A DNA stretch of 64,000 nucleotides, taken from the NCBI RefSeq assembly GCF_019396325.1, contig NZ_JAHKRO010000017.1, forward strand, positions 47,790 to 111,789. Reading direction: 5' to 3'. Under the pieces are notes generated by a model. The model did not search any database, had not been told where the DNA came from, and worked only from the letters and a program-made list of their open reading frames with translations. The translations under genes and the position numbers were made by a program. Positions 53,099-62,039 of this stretch are shown here, in pieces (the stretch's first letter is position 1; each line of letters opens with the position of its first letter). The stretch comes from Nonomuraea ceibae (GTDB lineage Bacteria; Actinomycetota; Actinomycetes; Streptosporangiales; Streptosporangiaceae).

Positions 53099-53860
53099 AT
53101 GCCCATGCCAGCAGAAGGAACGGAGCTCCGGCAAGCGATCAAGGAGCTGACTCAGAGAACGGGCAAATCCACTCAAGACGCCCAAGCCAGGAAGCTAGGA
53201 ATATCAGATACTTCGCTGGGCGCTTACCTCGCCGGGACACAGATCCCGCGGGAAAGCACCATGATCAAGATGCTGGTAGGCGCGGGGATCCCTACTGGAG
53301 AACATGCGAAATATCTAGAAACCCGCAGAAGGGCGGAAGATGCGCCGCGCGGGCAGCACGCTCACACAAACAGACAATCAACCCATACCTCGCCCCTCTT
53401 GGACGAGAAGCCACCGCCTGCAGCGAGAACTGCTCACTCGACGTCGGGGATTGTGCGAGAAAGCTTCGGCTCATGGGTCTGGGTCATGTTGTCACTCCTC
53501 GTCCTCGTGTCACTGGCCCTGCTCGTGTTCCTGCAGTCCCGATCTCCGTCGGCACCCCCGGTGGCCATGCCGGCGCCGCTACAGGCGGGAGCCACCACCG
53601 ACCTGCGATGCAGTCTCGTAGACGTCGCATCGTCACCCGTCTACGCAGAGATAGGCGACGGCGAGCCGGTCAAGTTCAAGGGATTCGGGGACCGCGTTCG
53701 GCTGCTCCCTTTTCCCCAAAGGACGGGCTCCGACGGAACGGCCTATCAAGCGGTTGCACTACCAGATCCGCGCGACAGCGTGAACGGCGTCGGCTGGATG
53801 CGCACGGTAGATCTCAAGTCAGATCCGCGGGAGTGCGCCGGTCTGGGCAAGCGTCCCTGA
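53099..53860 (+). CDS. Membrane-anchored XRE-type regulator-like protein
   Basis: 253 aa from ATG 53099 with GGGAAGAG upstream. Residues 8-75 form a helix-turn-helix (LRQAIKELTQRTGKSTQDAQ, ISDTSLGAYLAGTQIPRES). One TM segment lies near 128-147 (VMLSLLVLVSLALLVFLQ), followed by an extracytoplasmic domain with two Cys (LRCSLVD, PRECAGL) that looks SH3-like. HTH-TM-exodomain is the plan of one-component envelope sensors. Confidence 0.75.
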   Translation: MPMPAEGTELRQAIKELTQRTGKSTQDAQARKLGISDTSLGAYLAGTQIPRESTMIKMLVGAGIPTGEHAKYLETRRRAEDAPRGQHAHTNRQSTHTSPLLDEKPPPAARTAHSTSGIVRESFGSWVWVMLSLLVLVSLALLVFLQSRSPSAPPVAMPAPLQAGATTDLRCSLVDVASSPVYAEIGDGEPVKFKGFGDRVRLLPFPQRTGSDGTAYQAVALPDPRDSVNGVGWMRTVDLKSDPRECAGLGKRP

Positions 53861-54020
53861 TCTGAAGCAGGTACGAAGGCCCCTGTTCGGTCCGGAAGCC
53901 TCAGGTCAAGGTGGCCAGGAATTCCGGTTTCCCGTTTGCCCTGTCCCGTGGGTTGTGCCCCGTGGAGGGTTCGACACATTCGGCGTTTTCACACGCCTTC
54001 GCCTCAAGAAAGGAATCTCC

Positions 54021-54788
54021 ATGCCCGACCGTCGACTGTTACCGAGGCTCCGCAGGCTCTCTCTCGCTCCAGGTGTGGCACTCGCTGTGATCAGCGCCTC
54101 CGCGGGCAGCGCGCTGGCGGCCCCACCACAGGCGCTGCCGTCCCGTGTCGATCGCCTGGCATGGACCTTCCAGCCCGCGTACGACTACGACAAGGACGGC
54201 TGCTACCCCACACCAGCGATCGGCCGTGACGGGACGATAGCTCCCGGCCTGGATCTAGGCGGCGCATCCAACGGCCATTGCCGTGATCCTCAGGACCTGC
54301 ACAACACCAATGGCTATGCCCGCTACAAGTGCAACAACGGCTGGTGCGCGATCATGTATGCGCTCTACTTCGAAAAGGACCAGGCCAACATCGCGTTCGG
54401 GCACCGCCACGACTGGGAGCACGTCGTGGTGTGGGTCAGGAACGGCCAAGCCTTGTTCGTCTCAACCTCCGTGCACAAGAGGTTTGACGTCTATCGCCGC
54501 AGCCAGATCCAGTGGGCCGGAACCCATCCTAAGATCGTCTACCATAAGGATGGGGCGGGCACGCACGCCTTCCGACCGGCGACCGTCAACGACGAACCGC
54601 CGGAGAATCACCGCCGAGGATGGCAGTTCCCCAGTCTGGTCGGCTGGAACGGCTATCCGCCGGGCATCCGCGACAGGCTCACCGGAGCCGACTTTGGCAG
54701 CGCGGTCTTCGGCCTAAAGGATGGTGCCTTCGCCTCGCACCTCGAAAAGGCTAAGCCGCAGAGCATCACCTTCAACCCGCGCGCCTGA
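54021..54788 (+). CDS. NPP1/NLP family secreted protein
   Basis: 255 aa from ATG 54021 with AAAGGAA upstream. Signal peptide to about residue 34 (SAGSALAAP). The NLP hallmark GHRHDWE is intact at 127-133, followed by HVVVWVRNG. AIMYALYFEKDQ, a Cys pair region (RYKCNNGWCA) and IVYHKDGAGTHAF are also typical. NLPs of plant-associated microbes bind membrane sphingolipids and are cytolytic; bacterial members are fewer. A secreted virulence or niche factor is likely. Confidence 0.92.
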   Translation: MPDRRLLPRLRRLSLAPGVALAVISASAGSALAAPPQALPSRVDRLAWTFQPAYDYDKDGCYPTPAIGRDGTIAPGLDLGGASNGHCRDPQDLHNTNGYARYKCNNGWCAIMYALYFEKDQANIAFGHRHDWEHVVVWVRNGQALFVSTSVHKRFDVYRRSQIQWAGTHPKIVYHKDGAGTHAFRPATVNDEPPENHRRGWQFPSLVGWNGYPPGIRDRLTGADFGSAVFGLKDGAFASHLEKAKPQSITFNPRA

Positions 54789-55312
54789 CGTGGACAGATA
54801 GGGGAAGGCGTGCCCCGCCTCCCCCTACGCTTGACCGGCGATCGCGTCAAAGACAGTTTCGGGGGTGGGGGTGATCGTACCGCCCGCGGCGCCAGGCCCT
54901 CGCCCTTGCCGGCCGCGATGCGGCGTTCACCCCCTCCCCTCCCGCCGTCCCTGAATGCTTGATAACGGCTCTTATGTCAAGTAATGTGGCTGCCTGCCGC
55001 TCGCCTGCTCGCCGTCCGGTCGATTCGCCGGCCGACGTCGCCATCTCCTCCGCAGTGAGCTACCAGCTCCTCCGCAGTGAGCTACCAGGCCGTGATTGCG
55101 CAATCGGCTATCCGCGTACTTGCCCCGGGGCCAGTGCCGCTGAGTGGCCCGCCCCGCTCCTGCGCGCCGGGACGGGCGGGGCGATCACTCCGGGGACTGC
55201 GACTCCACTTCTTGACACGAGCGGCGGGAAGGACAAGTGGATCTGGCCTCGCTGTGGGCGTGGCCCCATCACCGGCACCACTCCCCCGCCTCTGCATGTG
55301 TCTCCGGCGTCG
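54789..55312. other. Intergenic region before the sigma factor
   Basis: A weak G/C-rich hairpin after the NLP stop (about 54811-54832) may terminate it. GCTACCAGCTCCTCCGCAGTGA-type text is duplicated near 55055-55085 (TCCTCCGCAGTGAGCTACCA twice). No supported gene. Confidence 0.45.
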
Positions 55313-55846
55313 ATGAGCATCCCGGCAGGACAGAAGATTCTGCAACAGCGACGCCCGCCGCCGCGTCCTTGGGTGGTGGAGTTCGAGGAGTTCGTCCGCG
55401 CCAGGAGCCACGCGCTGCTGCGCTACGGCCTGGTGCTGACCGGCAGCGCCGACGACGCGGCCGACCTGGTCCAGGAGGCTTTGCTCAAGCTGGGCTCCTC
55501 CTGGCGGCGGGTGCGCAACAAGGACGACCCCGAGGGCTACGTACGGACGATCATGGCGCGGCAGCACGTGAGCTGGTGGCGCCGGCGGCGGCGAGAACAC
55601 CTCACGGCCGAGGTGCCGTCGCCCGTCCGCGAGGACGAGCCCGAGCTCGGCGAGATCTGGCAGCGGCTGCGCGCCCTGCCGGCCGGGCAGCGTGCGGTGC
55701 TGGTGCTGCGTTACCACGAGGACCTGTCCGACCAGGAGATCGCGGCGCGGCTTGGGATCTCGCCGGCGACCGTCCGCAGCCAGGCCTCGCGGGCGCTCGC
55801 CACGCTGCGTGTCCGGGCACGAGCATTCACCGGGAGGCGGCGTTGA
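55313..55846 (+). CDS. SigE-family ECF RNA polymerase sigma factor
   Basis: 177 aa from ATG 55313. Region 2: FEEFVRARSHALLRYGLVLT, DDAADLVQEALLKLGSSWRR; region 4: LPAGQRAVLVLRYHEDLSDQ, EIAARLGISPATVRSQASRA. This is the actinobacterial SigE-type ECF group (SigE of Streptomyces-type annotation). The next gene starts at its stop with TTGA overlap. Confidence 0.93.
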   Translation: MSIPAGQKILQQRRPPPRPWVVEFEEFVRARSHALLRYGLVLTGSADDAADLVQEALLKLGSSWRRVRNKDDPEGYVRTIMARQHVSWWRRRRREHLTAEVPSPVREDEPELGEIWQRLRALPAGQRAVLVLRYHEDLSDQEIAARLGISPATVRSQASRALATLRVRARAFTGRRR

Positions 55847-56886
55847 TCACCGAGGACGAGCTGGCCGGGGCCCTGCGCACGATCGCCGACCGGGCCGAGG
55901 ACCGGGACGTCCTGACCGGCGTGGAGACGAAGCGCCGACGACGGACGCGCAAGAGGTTGCGGAGAACTCTCGCGACCGCCTGCAGCTTGGCGGCGGGATG
56001 GGGTGTGCTGGTCGCCTGGCCCACGTACTCAGGCGTCGATACGGCTCAGCCGGCGACCAACACCGTCGAACGAATGTGGCCGGACGCGCTGTTTACCATG
56101 CCGGGGCAGTCCCGGCCGCTGGCCGCGATCAGCGCCACGCAGGTGCTGGTCTGGGCTGAGCGCGGAGCACTCGAGGTCTACGACGCAGCCTCCGGGCGCT
56201 CGCGACCCGTCACCGCCCTCGCCCAGGCTCCGCTGAGCCTGGCCGTTGACCACGAACGGGTCGTCTGGCTGGCCGACGGACATGCGTGGGCCGCCCCACT
56301 GCAGGCCGGTGGGAAGATGACGAAGATCGGCCCCGTTCCAGGCGGCGAGCACGTCGACCGCATCGCGCTCGCCGGCCGATACCTTGTCTGGTCCTCGCCT
56401 CTGGACGGCGTCTGGCGGATGAGCGTCACAGGTGGGGCTCCGGAACGTGTGGCCACCGGGCTGCAGATCGTGCAATGGCCATGGGCTACCGACGAGCCGC
56501 TCGACACACGCGCGAACCCGACGAAGGTGGTCAACCTGCAGACCGGCCGCAGCATCAAGATCAGCGCTGTGCCAGGCGCCGAGGGTCTGCGCTGTGGACC
56601 TACCTGGTGCACCGGGAGCCGAGGACAGGAGCACATCGTGCAAAAGATCGACGGCAGTTGGAGCCGGACATACCGGGCCGGTTCCCCGGGCTACCCGTAC
56701 CGGGACCGATTCTTCGTTGGCCTCGGGGAGATCTACGACGCTAGCACCGATGCAACCGTTGCCTTCGAAGGAGCGAAGATCGACGCCTCCGGCGGGCGCA
56801 AGTGGTCAGAAGGCAACGGCGTTGTCTTCTGGCCGCACCCCGCCGGGGTGCGTGTGGTGAACCTGGCAGCAATTCCCCGGGCGTAG
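55843..56886 (+). CDS. Membrane-anchored propeller-like partner of the sigma factor
   Basis: 347 aa from TTG 55843 (TTGA overlap). A short cytosolic N-terminus with basic RRRRTRKRLRR, one TM segment near 42-60 (ATACSLAAGWGVLVAW), then WD/TolB-like repeats (VLVWAERGALEVYDAASGRS, VVWLADGHAWAAPLQAGG, YLVWSSPLDGVWRMSVTGG). Such proteins are habitually paired with SigE-type ECF factors and probably modulate them, though no zinc-type anti-sigma motif is seen. Confidence 0.8.
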   Translation: MITEDELAGALRTIADRAEDRDVLTGVETKRRRRTRKRLRRTLATACSLAAGWGVLVAWPTYSGVDTAQPATNTVERMWPDALFTMPGQSRPLAAISATQVLVWAERGALEVYDAASGRSRPVTALAQAPLSLAVDHERVVWLADGHAWAAPLQAGGKMTKIGPVPGGEHVDRIALAGRYLVWSSPLDGVWRMSVTGGAPERVATGLQIVQWPWATDEPLDTRANPTKVVNLQTGRSIKISAVPGAEGLRCGPTWCTGSRGQEHIVQKIDGSWSRTYRAGSPGYPYRDRFFVGLGEIYDASTDATVAFEGAKIDASGGRKWSEGNGVVFWPHPAGVRVVNLAAIPRA

Positions 56887-57403
56887 ACCACGATGGCGAG
56901 CGGCGGTCATCTGCGGGAGAGGGGTAGATGCAGGAGGAAGGTTCAGGTAGCGGCTTGGCTGTCCCCACAGGCAGCTTGGGGAAGGGCAACGCTCATCGGG
57001 CGTTTCAGGCCGGGACAAAGATGAAGGATCCAGGCCCAGAGGCTCGGAGGACAAGCACGAGAGCGGTGAGTACTTGCCGACCGAGCGCATAGCTGGTTGC
57101 GATGACGGCCGCCCACATCGCCACGCCACCAACGCAGAGCACGAGTATGACAATCACCACAACCACGGGCGAGGCACCGGTCTTGGCGCGTCATCCGATC
57201 CGCTGCCTGGAGTTGTATGGCTCTACTCTGTCGCATCGCGAAGGCATCTCGTCACTGGTCGAAACGGGGCTCGTCCGTGGATCCAAAAGCGCTACATGCT
57301 GGGGGCGCTACGCGCCATACACCCATGCCAGGTCGAGGGCGCCGTCTATGCGCGGATGCCGATCGGTCGAGCGGGTCTCATGCCGATCCGTTATGGCGAG
57401 AGG
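56887..57403. other. Intergenic region, nothing convincing
   Basis: About 500 bases between the propeller-like gene and the toxin-antitoxin-like pair. All frames have weak coding character; I see no repeat or RNA gene. Confidence 0.4.
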
Positions 57404-57715
57404 CTACCCGGCTGTGCCGAAGATGGTCGCGATCATGCCGCGTACGGCGGCCAGCTGATCGTCGGCCAAGTCCCCCACCTTCGACTTGAGCCGGACGGCC
57501 GCCACGGTGCTGATGCGATCCACCATGGCGGCGCGGCCCTCGCCGACGTCGACCACGAATGCGGTTAGGGCGTGCGCCATGTCGGCGGCTTCGACGTGTG
57601 CGGTGAGCGCGTTGTCGCCATAGAGGGTGTGGTAGAAGTCGCCGGAGACGATCAGGCGTACTTCGTCGCGGTCGCCGATCTGGACGGTCCACAGCTCGCC
57701 GAATCGATGGCTCAC
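57404..57715 (-). CDS. MazF-like toxin
   Basis: 103 aa from GTG 57715, overlapping the antitoxin stop (GTGA). FGELWTVQIGDRDEVRLIVS, YHTLYGDNALTAHV, GRAAMVDRISTVAAVRLKSK and DDQLAAVRGMIATIFG follow the PemK/MazF order of strands with a C-terminal helix. Expected to be an mRNA interferase neutralised by the upstream gene product. Confidence 0.65.
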   Translation of the reverse strand: MSHRFGELWTVQIGDRDEVRLIVSGDFYHTLYGDNALTAHVEAADMAHALTAFVVDVGEGRAAMVDRISTVAAVRLKSKVGDLADDQLAAVRGMIATIFGTAG

Positions 57716-57969
57716 GCTGCCTCGCCGCGACGCTCATCGGCGGCCCTTGCGGTGTCCTCGGTGGTGATGCGCTCGTCGGCTTCCTGGGTGGCGACCGCCC
57801 CAGCCCCGTACATCGCGGCTCGGGCCGCCGGCGTGTGGGTGGCGGCGATCTCGCGTAGGGCGCCGCGTGCCAGGAACGCCGACAGGCTCATGCCGCGCGC
57901 CTCGGCGTGCTCCCGGGCAGACTTCAAGATCCACGCGTCCATGCTGATTGACGTCTTCTCCATAGCCAT
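57712..57969 (-). CDS. Ribbon-helix-helix-type antitoxin
   Basis: 85 aa from ATG 57969 (MAMEKTSISM); ATG 57963 is an alternative. EKTSISMDAWILKSAREHAE, ARGMSLSAFLARGALREIA is a ribbon-helix-helix DNA-binding domain; the tail is acidic. Typical antitoxin placed before a coupled MazF-like toxin. The GGTACCC-like text just upstream (GTGTACCCGGGAGGTA) may be its operator. Confidence 0.7.
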   Translation of the reverse strand: MAMEKTSISMDAWILKSAREHAEARGMSLSAFLARGALREIAATHTPAARAAMYGAGAVATQEADERITTEDTARAADERRGEAA

Positions 57970-58245
57970 ACCCCGAGTGTACCCGGGAGGTATTACTGGC
58001 GGTAGGAAGACGCGGAACACCAATCCTGTCTTTTTTATTACCGGGAATGTCGAGACCGCGAAGTCGGCGACACCAGGCCGGACACCCTGTGACGACCTCC
58101 CTCAGGAGGCAAGCCGCCCCAGCGCAGGCTGTCTGCGTCGGGGCGACCCCCGTCCCACCTCCCCCTACGCCTCATGGAGCCCGCAGTGAGCGGCAACCTT
58201 CCAGTTCTCCGGCGCCGCCGCGCCATGGCTGTCGGAGTGGGAGTG

Positions 58246-58498
58246 GATGGTGTTCGCCGCCTGCCAGCCGTCGTATCACATGCGGCAGGAGCGGGGCGGC
58301 CGCTGGGCGCTGCGCGCGGTCCTGTCGGTGCCGGTGCCGGCTGTAACGCTCCAGCAGATCATCGACGACGACCTCGCCACCGCCCGCACGATGCTCGACC
58401 AGCTCGACCAGGCCGAAGCCAACATCCTCTTCCTCCAGCAGTGCGCCCACGCCCTGCTCAAAAAGGCAGACGAATCCGCCGCCTGCCCCAGCCAATAG
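58246..58498 (+). pseudogene. Phage-like gene 3' end (copy B)
   Basis: MVFAACQPSYHMRQERGGRW, VTLQQIIDDDLATARTMLDQ, EANILFLQQCAHALLKKADE then CPSQ stop. The 5' part is missing except for a frameshifted scrap near 58200. It is uninterrupted here, unlike copy A at 47.8-48.8 kb. Confidence 0.6.
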
Positions 58499-58503
58499 GC
58501 GAA

Positions 58504-58797
58504 TCAGAACAACGTGTCGTGCACCGGCACCGGCATCTGCCGGCGCTGAACCAGGCCCAGGCACCGCCGGCAGGTGACCGGAGCCAGCGACACACGCAAA
58601 CGGCGCGGGTCCCACCCGGCGATGCCCGTGCGGCAGGCCGGAGCGGGCAGCTCCTCGTCATAGCGATCCACGCTGGTGCCCGCCAGGTGGACGGTGCGCG
58701 AGCCCTCGACGCGCACAGCGGGCGCCGCTTGTCCGGCGGCGGACCGGTCGACAATGGCACCGGTCAGCACGGGCGCGTTCAAGGCTTTAGCCTTCAT
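58504..58797 (-). CDS. Small zinc-binding protein (copy B, intact)
   Basis: 97 aa from ATG 58797 (MKAKALNAPVLTGAIVDRSA). Cysteines at APACRTG and VTCRRCLGL plus His in VHDTLF could bind zinc. It follows the two-TM protein gene in the same direction with a 53-base gap. Copy A is broken. Family unknown. Confidence 0.65.
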   Translation of the reverse strand: MKAKALNAPVLTGAIVDRSAAGQAAPAVRVEGSRTVHLAGTSVDRYDEELPAPACRTGIAGWDPRRLRVSLAPVTCRRCLGLVQRRQMPVPVHDTLF

Positions 58798-58850
58798 ATG
58801 AAAAACAATACCAAGATCGATATTAGTTGTGGTGGCTATTTGGCCGCTTG

Positions 58851-59897
58851 TCACCGCATCAGCTTCCGGGCCCACCAAACGACATTGCGGCGCATTCTCC
58901 GGTCGCGTAATGCTTGACGTCGCTCGGCTTCCGAGCGCTCTGCCAGCGCGCGTGTCACCTGCTGGGCAACTAGTGCCGCTACATGAGCGCTGTTCAAGGT
59001 CTCCGTTGACTCCCGACGGCTCATGCGTGCAGCCCACAGGGCCTCGCACGCCCACGCAAACAGCGATGTCGCAAGGCCGATCCACAGACCGGACCAGAAC
59101 GTCGACCGGCCGGCTGCCTTCTCCGCCGGAATCTCAGTGAACGTTCCATGCTGGGTAGGCAAGGAGCTCCACGTGTAGCTCGGGCCGTCGCGGGTGGCGC
59201 TCCACACGAGACCTGGGCCGACATAGCGTTCCGAGACTGATTCCGCCTTGAACGGACCATGGTCTTCTTCCAGAACGAACCAGGACGCCGATAATCCTGA
59301 CGGCGCTGATCTATCTCCGAACAGAATAATCCCGGGCAAGCGTACATCCACAGTCGAGCCAGCTCGGACGACCAGCCTGCCATGCAGGAATACCCGCAAA
59401 TCCAGCGTGCGCTTCACTCCGGTGCCACATGCATCCGCATTCATCGTGTATCGCTCAAAGGAGCCTGGAGGCAGAGGGAACGTGAGGGTGCGGTCGGTCC
59501 AGCTATTATAGATCTTGCTGACTGGCGTACCTTTGAAGCCCACGACGACTTGCACACAGGAGAAGGTCGTGCCTGCGTCCGGCGCTGCCGTAGCGATGTG
59601 CAACGACATTTCATCACCGTCAAGGCTCACCATGCCCACAACGCCTACCGGGTATGGTTTTCCCCCCACTCTAAGATCGATTTCGCCGGGATGGGCAGCC
59701 TCAGCGAAAGCGGGAACGGCGTCGTTATATTGAGTCAGCCCGAGCGCACCCGTAAGGCCCGCAGCCAGAAAAAATGGTAGGCACAACAAACTGGAACGGC
59801 TGTAACGAGGCTCGGGCTGTCCTTCCTGAGGGTTCCTCTGGCTCCGTCGGAGGGCACGACGGAGTATTCGCCGGGGATGAAGGGGGATGAGCCGCAC
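58851..59897 (-). CDS. Two-TM membrane protein, copy B
   Basis: 348 aa from ATG 59897. Same plan as copy A: TM1 (LCLPFFLAAGLTGALGLTQ), large outer domain (about 60-265), TM2 (FWSGLWIGLATSLFAWACEA) and a helical tail. The tail and TM2 are almost unchanged, while the outer domain differs at many positions (for example around FKGTPVSKIYNSWTDRT and PPGSFERYTMNADACG). Both copies are open, so both may be expressed. Confidence 0.75.
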   Translation of the reverse strand: MRLIPLHPRRILRRALRRSQRNPQEGQPEPRYSRSSLLCLPFFLAAGLTGALGLTQYNDAVPAFAEAAHPGEIDLRVGGKPYPVGVVGMVSLDGDEMSLHIATAAPDAGTTFSCVQVVVGFKGTPVSKIYNSWTDRTLTFPLPPGSFERYTMNADACGTGVKRTLDLRVFLHGRLVVRAGSTVDVRLPGIILFGDRSAPSGLSASWFVLEEDHGPFKAESVSERYVGPGLVWSATRDGPSYTWSSLPTQHGTFTEIPAEKAAGRSTFWSGLWIGLATSLFAWACEALWAARMSRRESTETLNSAHVAALVAQQVTRALAERSEAERRQALRDRRMRRNVVWWARKLMR

Positions 59898-60030
59898 ATA
59901 CGCGATCGTGCCGCAGCACTATGAGGCCTGTCCTCGGAACTGTAGTCCTGGAGCCGCGTCGTGATCGCTGCAGCATGATGATGCCGCGTCGCCTAACCAC
60001 CTGAAGGTCACATGTCCGGCACCAGCGGCA

Positions 60031-60177
60031 ATGTCTCATCGGCGGCGCCCTGACCGCGAGTTCGAGATCCTGTGCGACAACGACAGCGGAGGGACGGTGA
60101 CCGCCTTCCTGCGCCGCTACACCGTAGACACCAGCGGGACGGTCGTCCCGGTGGACACCGGCCTGGACGGCACCTGA
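60031..60177 (+). pseudogene. Phage tail-like fragment
   Basis: REFEILCDNDSGGTVTAFLR, RYTVDTSGTVVPVDTGLDGT. This segment is typical of actinophage tail or minor structural proteins, normally part of a longer protein; only 48 codons remain, and LTGTVERCGS follows in another frame. Confidence 0.5.
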
Positions 60178-60381
60178 CCGGCACCGTCGAACGCTGCGGG
60201 TCGGACGCCCTGGCCAACCCGCAGATCGGCTCCACCGCCCAGCGCCAGACCGGCCGGGAGTTCGGCGTCGTGGTCGGTGGACCGCGGCGGCGCAGCCGGA
60301 GAGCAGTTGCAGGACGAGTTCGTGTTCACTGGCGTCGCTGGGGCGGATTTCGCGGTGCTGTCGACCCGTGAGGTGTAGGCG

Positions 60382-60686
60382 GTGGCCACCAGCGGCGACT
60401 ACGCGGCGCCCGCCCCCGTTCCGATGCGGGCGCAGGCCGTGACCGACGCCAACAGGAACGCCGTCTTCGCCTGGCCGGCTGGTACGTTCACCGCGCCGCC
60501 GGTCGTCACCGTCGGTCTGGAGGGCGGGGCGGCGTTCCGATCTCACCGGATCGCGGCCAACAGCCCGACGTCGACGACGGTCAACGTGCTGGCCCCTGCG
60601 GGAGTGACGCTGCCCGGGATCGGGGTACTGGCGGTGGGTGCCCGGCCGCCGGGGTCATCGTGCATGTGCACGCAATGGCGGCATAG
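60382..60686 (+). pseudogene. Phage structural-like protein, frameshifted near 3' end
   Basis: GTG 60382: ATSGDYAAPAPVPMRAQAVT, FAWPAGTFTAPPVVTVGLEG, LPGIGVLAVGARPPG, then a shift by one base to VIVHVHAMAA and TAG at 60684. It resembles C-terminal fibre or collar-type domains of actinophages. A single lesion separates it from an intact frame. Confidence 0.55.
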
Positions 60687-60835
60687 CCGAGGCTGGGCCG
60701 CCGACGTTCCACCCTCGCACATCGAACCTCGTCCAGCACACCCGCGAGTTCGAGGTCCGCCCGATGGCTACAACGAGTCCGCACCCATGATGAAATCTGC
60801 ACAAGCCGCGCCCTCAGCTCGAATACTGCTCACTC

Positions 60836-61915
60836 ATGCCCTACCCTCCGCTTATGATCGTCCTCGACACGAATCAACTGGAGCACATCCGTCCCCCGGA
60901 CGGGCCTCTTATGGCCTTGTTAAGGACGATCGCAAGTCACCGGGGCCAGACTCTGGCTCTCTCTGAGATCGCGCTGGAAGAGCACCTGGCTCACTATCGG
61001 CACAAGATCGAACAGCAAGAGAAGAAGGTGCGCAACCAGCTCCGGGAGCTGCATGCCCTGGTCCCCTTCGCGGGTGGAGAGCTTCCTCGGTTCGATGTCG
61101 ACACAGCCGTCCGCCGGCTTCGTGATCAGCTAACTGCAGATTTCAAAATCCTCCCAACTTCTCCAGAGATTCTGCGCGAGGCCCTTCGCAGGGAAACGCA
61201 GCGGCGGCTTCCGGCCAAGAGAGGCTGGGAAGGAAAAGGCGAAGGCGCCCGGGATGTAGCAATATGGCTATCAGCTGTGGAAGCCTCCCGAGAATATGGG
61301 CCGCTCTACTTCGTTAGCCAGGACAAGCAGGCGTTCGGCGTTAAGACGCTCCACCCGGAGCTGAACGACGATATCGCCAGGGTGCTCGGCACCCCCAATG
61401 GGCATTTCAAATACTGCTACGGCATCGATGTTCTCCTGGCTGAACTGGCCGACGTGTATTCTCCTGCGCCCACTCGTGCGACGCTTGCCGCATCCGACGT
61501 CGTGAGAGAAGCGGCTATCCAGGATCTATGGCACTCAGGTGTTCACAAGGACATAATGGCAGCTGACGGGCTGTTTGGTCAGGGTCCCATAGCTGTGGTC
61601 AGCAACCCTGGCCCTATCAATGCAGAGCTCGATCAGGTTTCCTCAAAAATCGAGGCATATCGCTTGGGAGACAAAGTCTTCGCAAGTGCCCGCCTGCGCT
61701 GGAAGGTGCTAACTTCCCTCCAGATTACATGGCTCAATAGTGTCAGCCGAGATGAGATCGAGTACGGATGCAAATTTTCGGTCGAGGAAACCATGTTACT
61801 GAGCCTGGATGCCGACGGACAGATCGCGGCGGCAATAGTGACCGACCGCAGTCCACTACGGGGATTGCAGTTCGACGGAGCCCTAACAGTGATGCCTGAG
61901 GGAGAACCCTCTTGA
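60836..61915 (+). CDS. PIN-domain protein (DUF4935-like)
   Basis: 359 aa from ATG 60836; ATG 60854 (MIVLDTNQLEH) is a plausible alternative. The N-terminal PIN nuclease has D11 in IVLDTNQ, E-rich helices (LSEIALEEHLAHYRHKIEQQ), EGARDVAIWLSA and YFVSQDKQAF as further acidic sites. Residues 210-359 form a second domain with DKVFASARLRWKVLTSLQ. It is less GC-rich than its neighbours. A stand-alone RNase; no antitoxin gene is adjacent. A defence or RNA-processing role is possible. Confidence 0.8.
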   Translation: MPYPPLMIVLDTNQLEHIRPPDGPLMALLRTIASHRGQTLALSEIALEEHLAHYRHKIEQQEKKVRNQLRELHALVPFAGGELPRFDVDTAVRRLRDQLTADFKILPTSPEILREALRRETQRRLPAKRGWEGKGEGARDVAIWLSAVEASREYGPLYFVSQDKQAFGVKTLHPELNDDIARVLGTPNGHFKYCYGIDVLLAELADVYSPAPTRATLAASDVVREAAIQDLWHSGVHKDIMAADGLFGQGPIAVVSNPGPINAELDQVSSKIEAYRLGDKVFASARLRWKVLTSLQITWLNSVSRDEIEYGCKFSVEETMLLSLDADGQIAAAIVTDRSPLRGLQFDGALTVMPEGEPS

Positions 61916-62039
61916 GAGTCGCGAGGTACTCACCTCCTCGCAAAGACTCGCCTCCCGCACCGGCCCGGCCGTCCGGCTCGGCTGCCGGAGGTCAGCAGGT
62001 TCTGCCTGGCTAGACTGTCCGGTAGTAGAGCCGCTGGTT

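Larger units (their letters stand above)
58205..59995. repeat. Segmental duplication, copy B
   Basis: Counterpart of 47775-50215, in the same orientation about 10 kb away. It lacks the 660-base inserted segment and keeps the zinc-protein gene intact. Homology ends near 59990 (CTGCAGCATGATG against CTGCAGCATGGTG at 50200). Confidence 0.85.
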
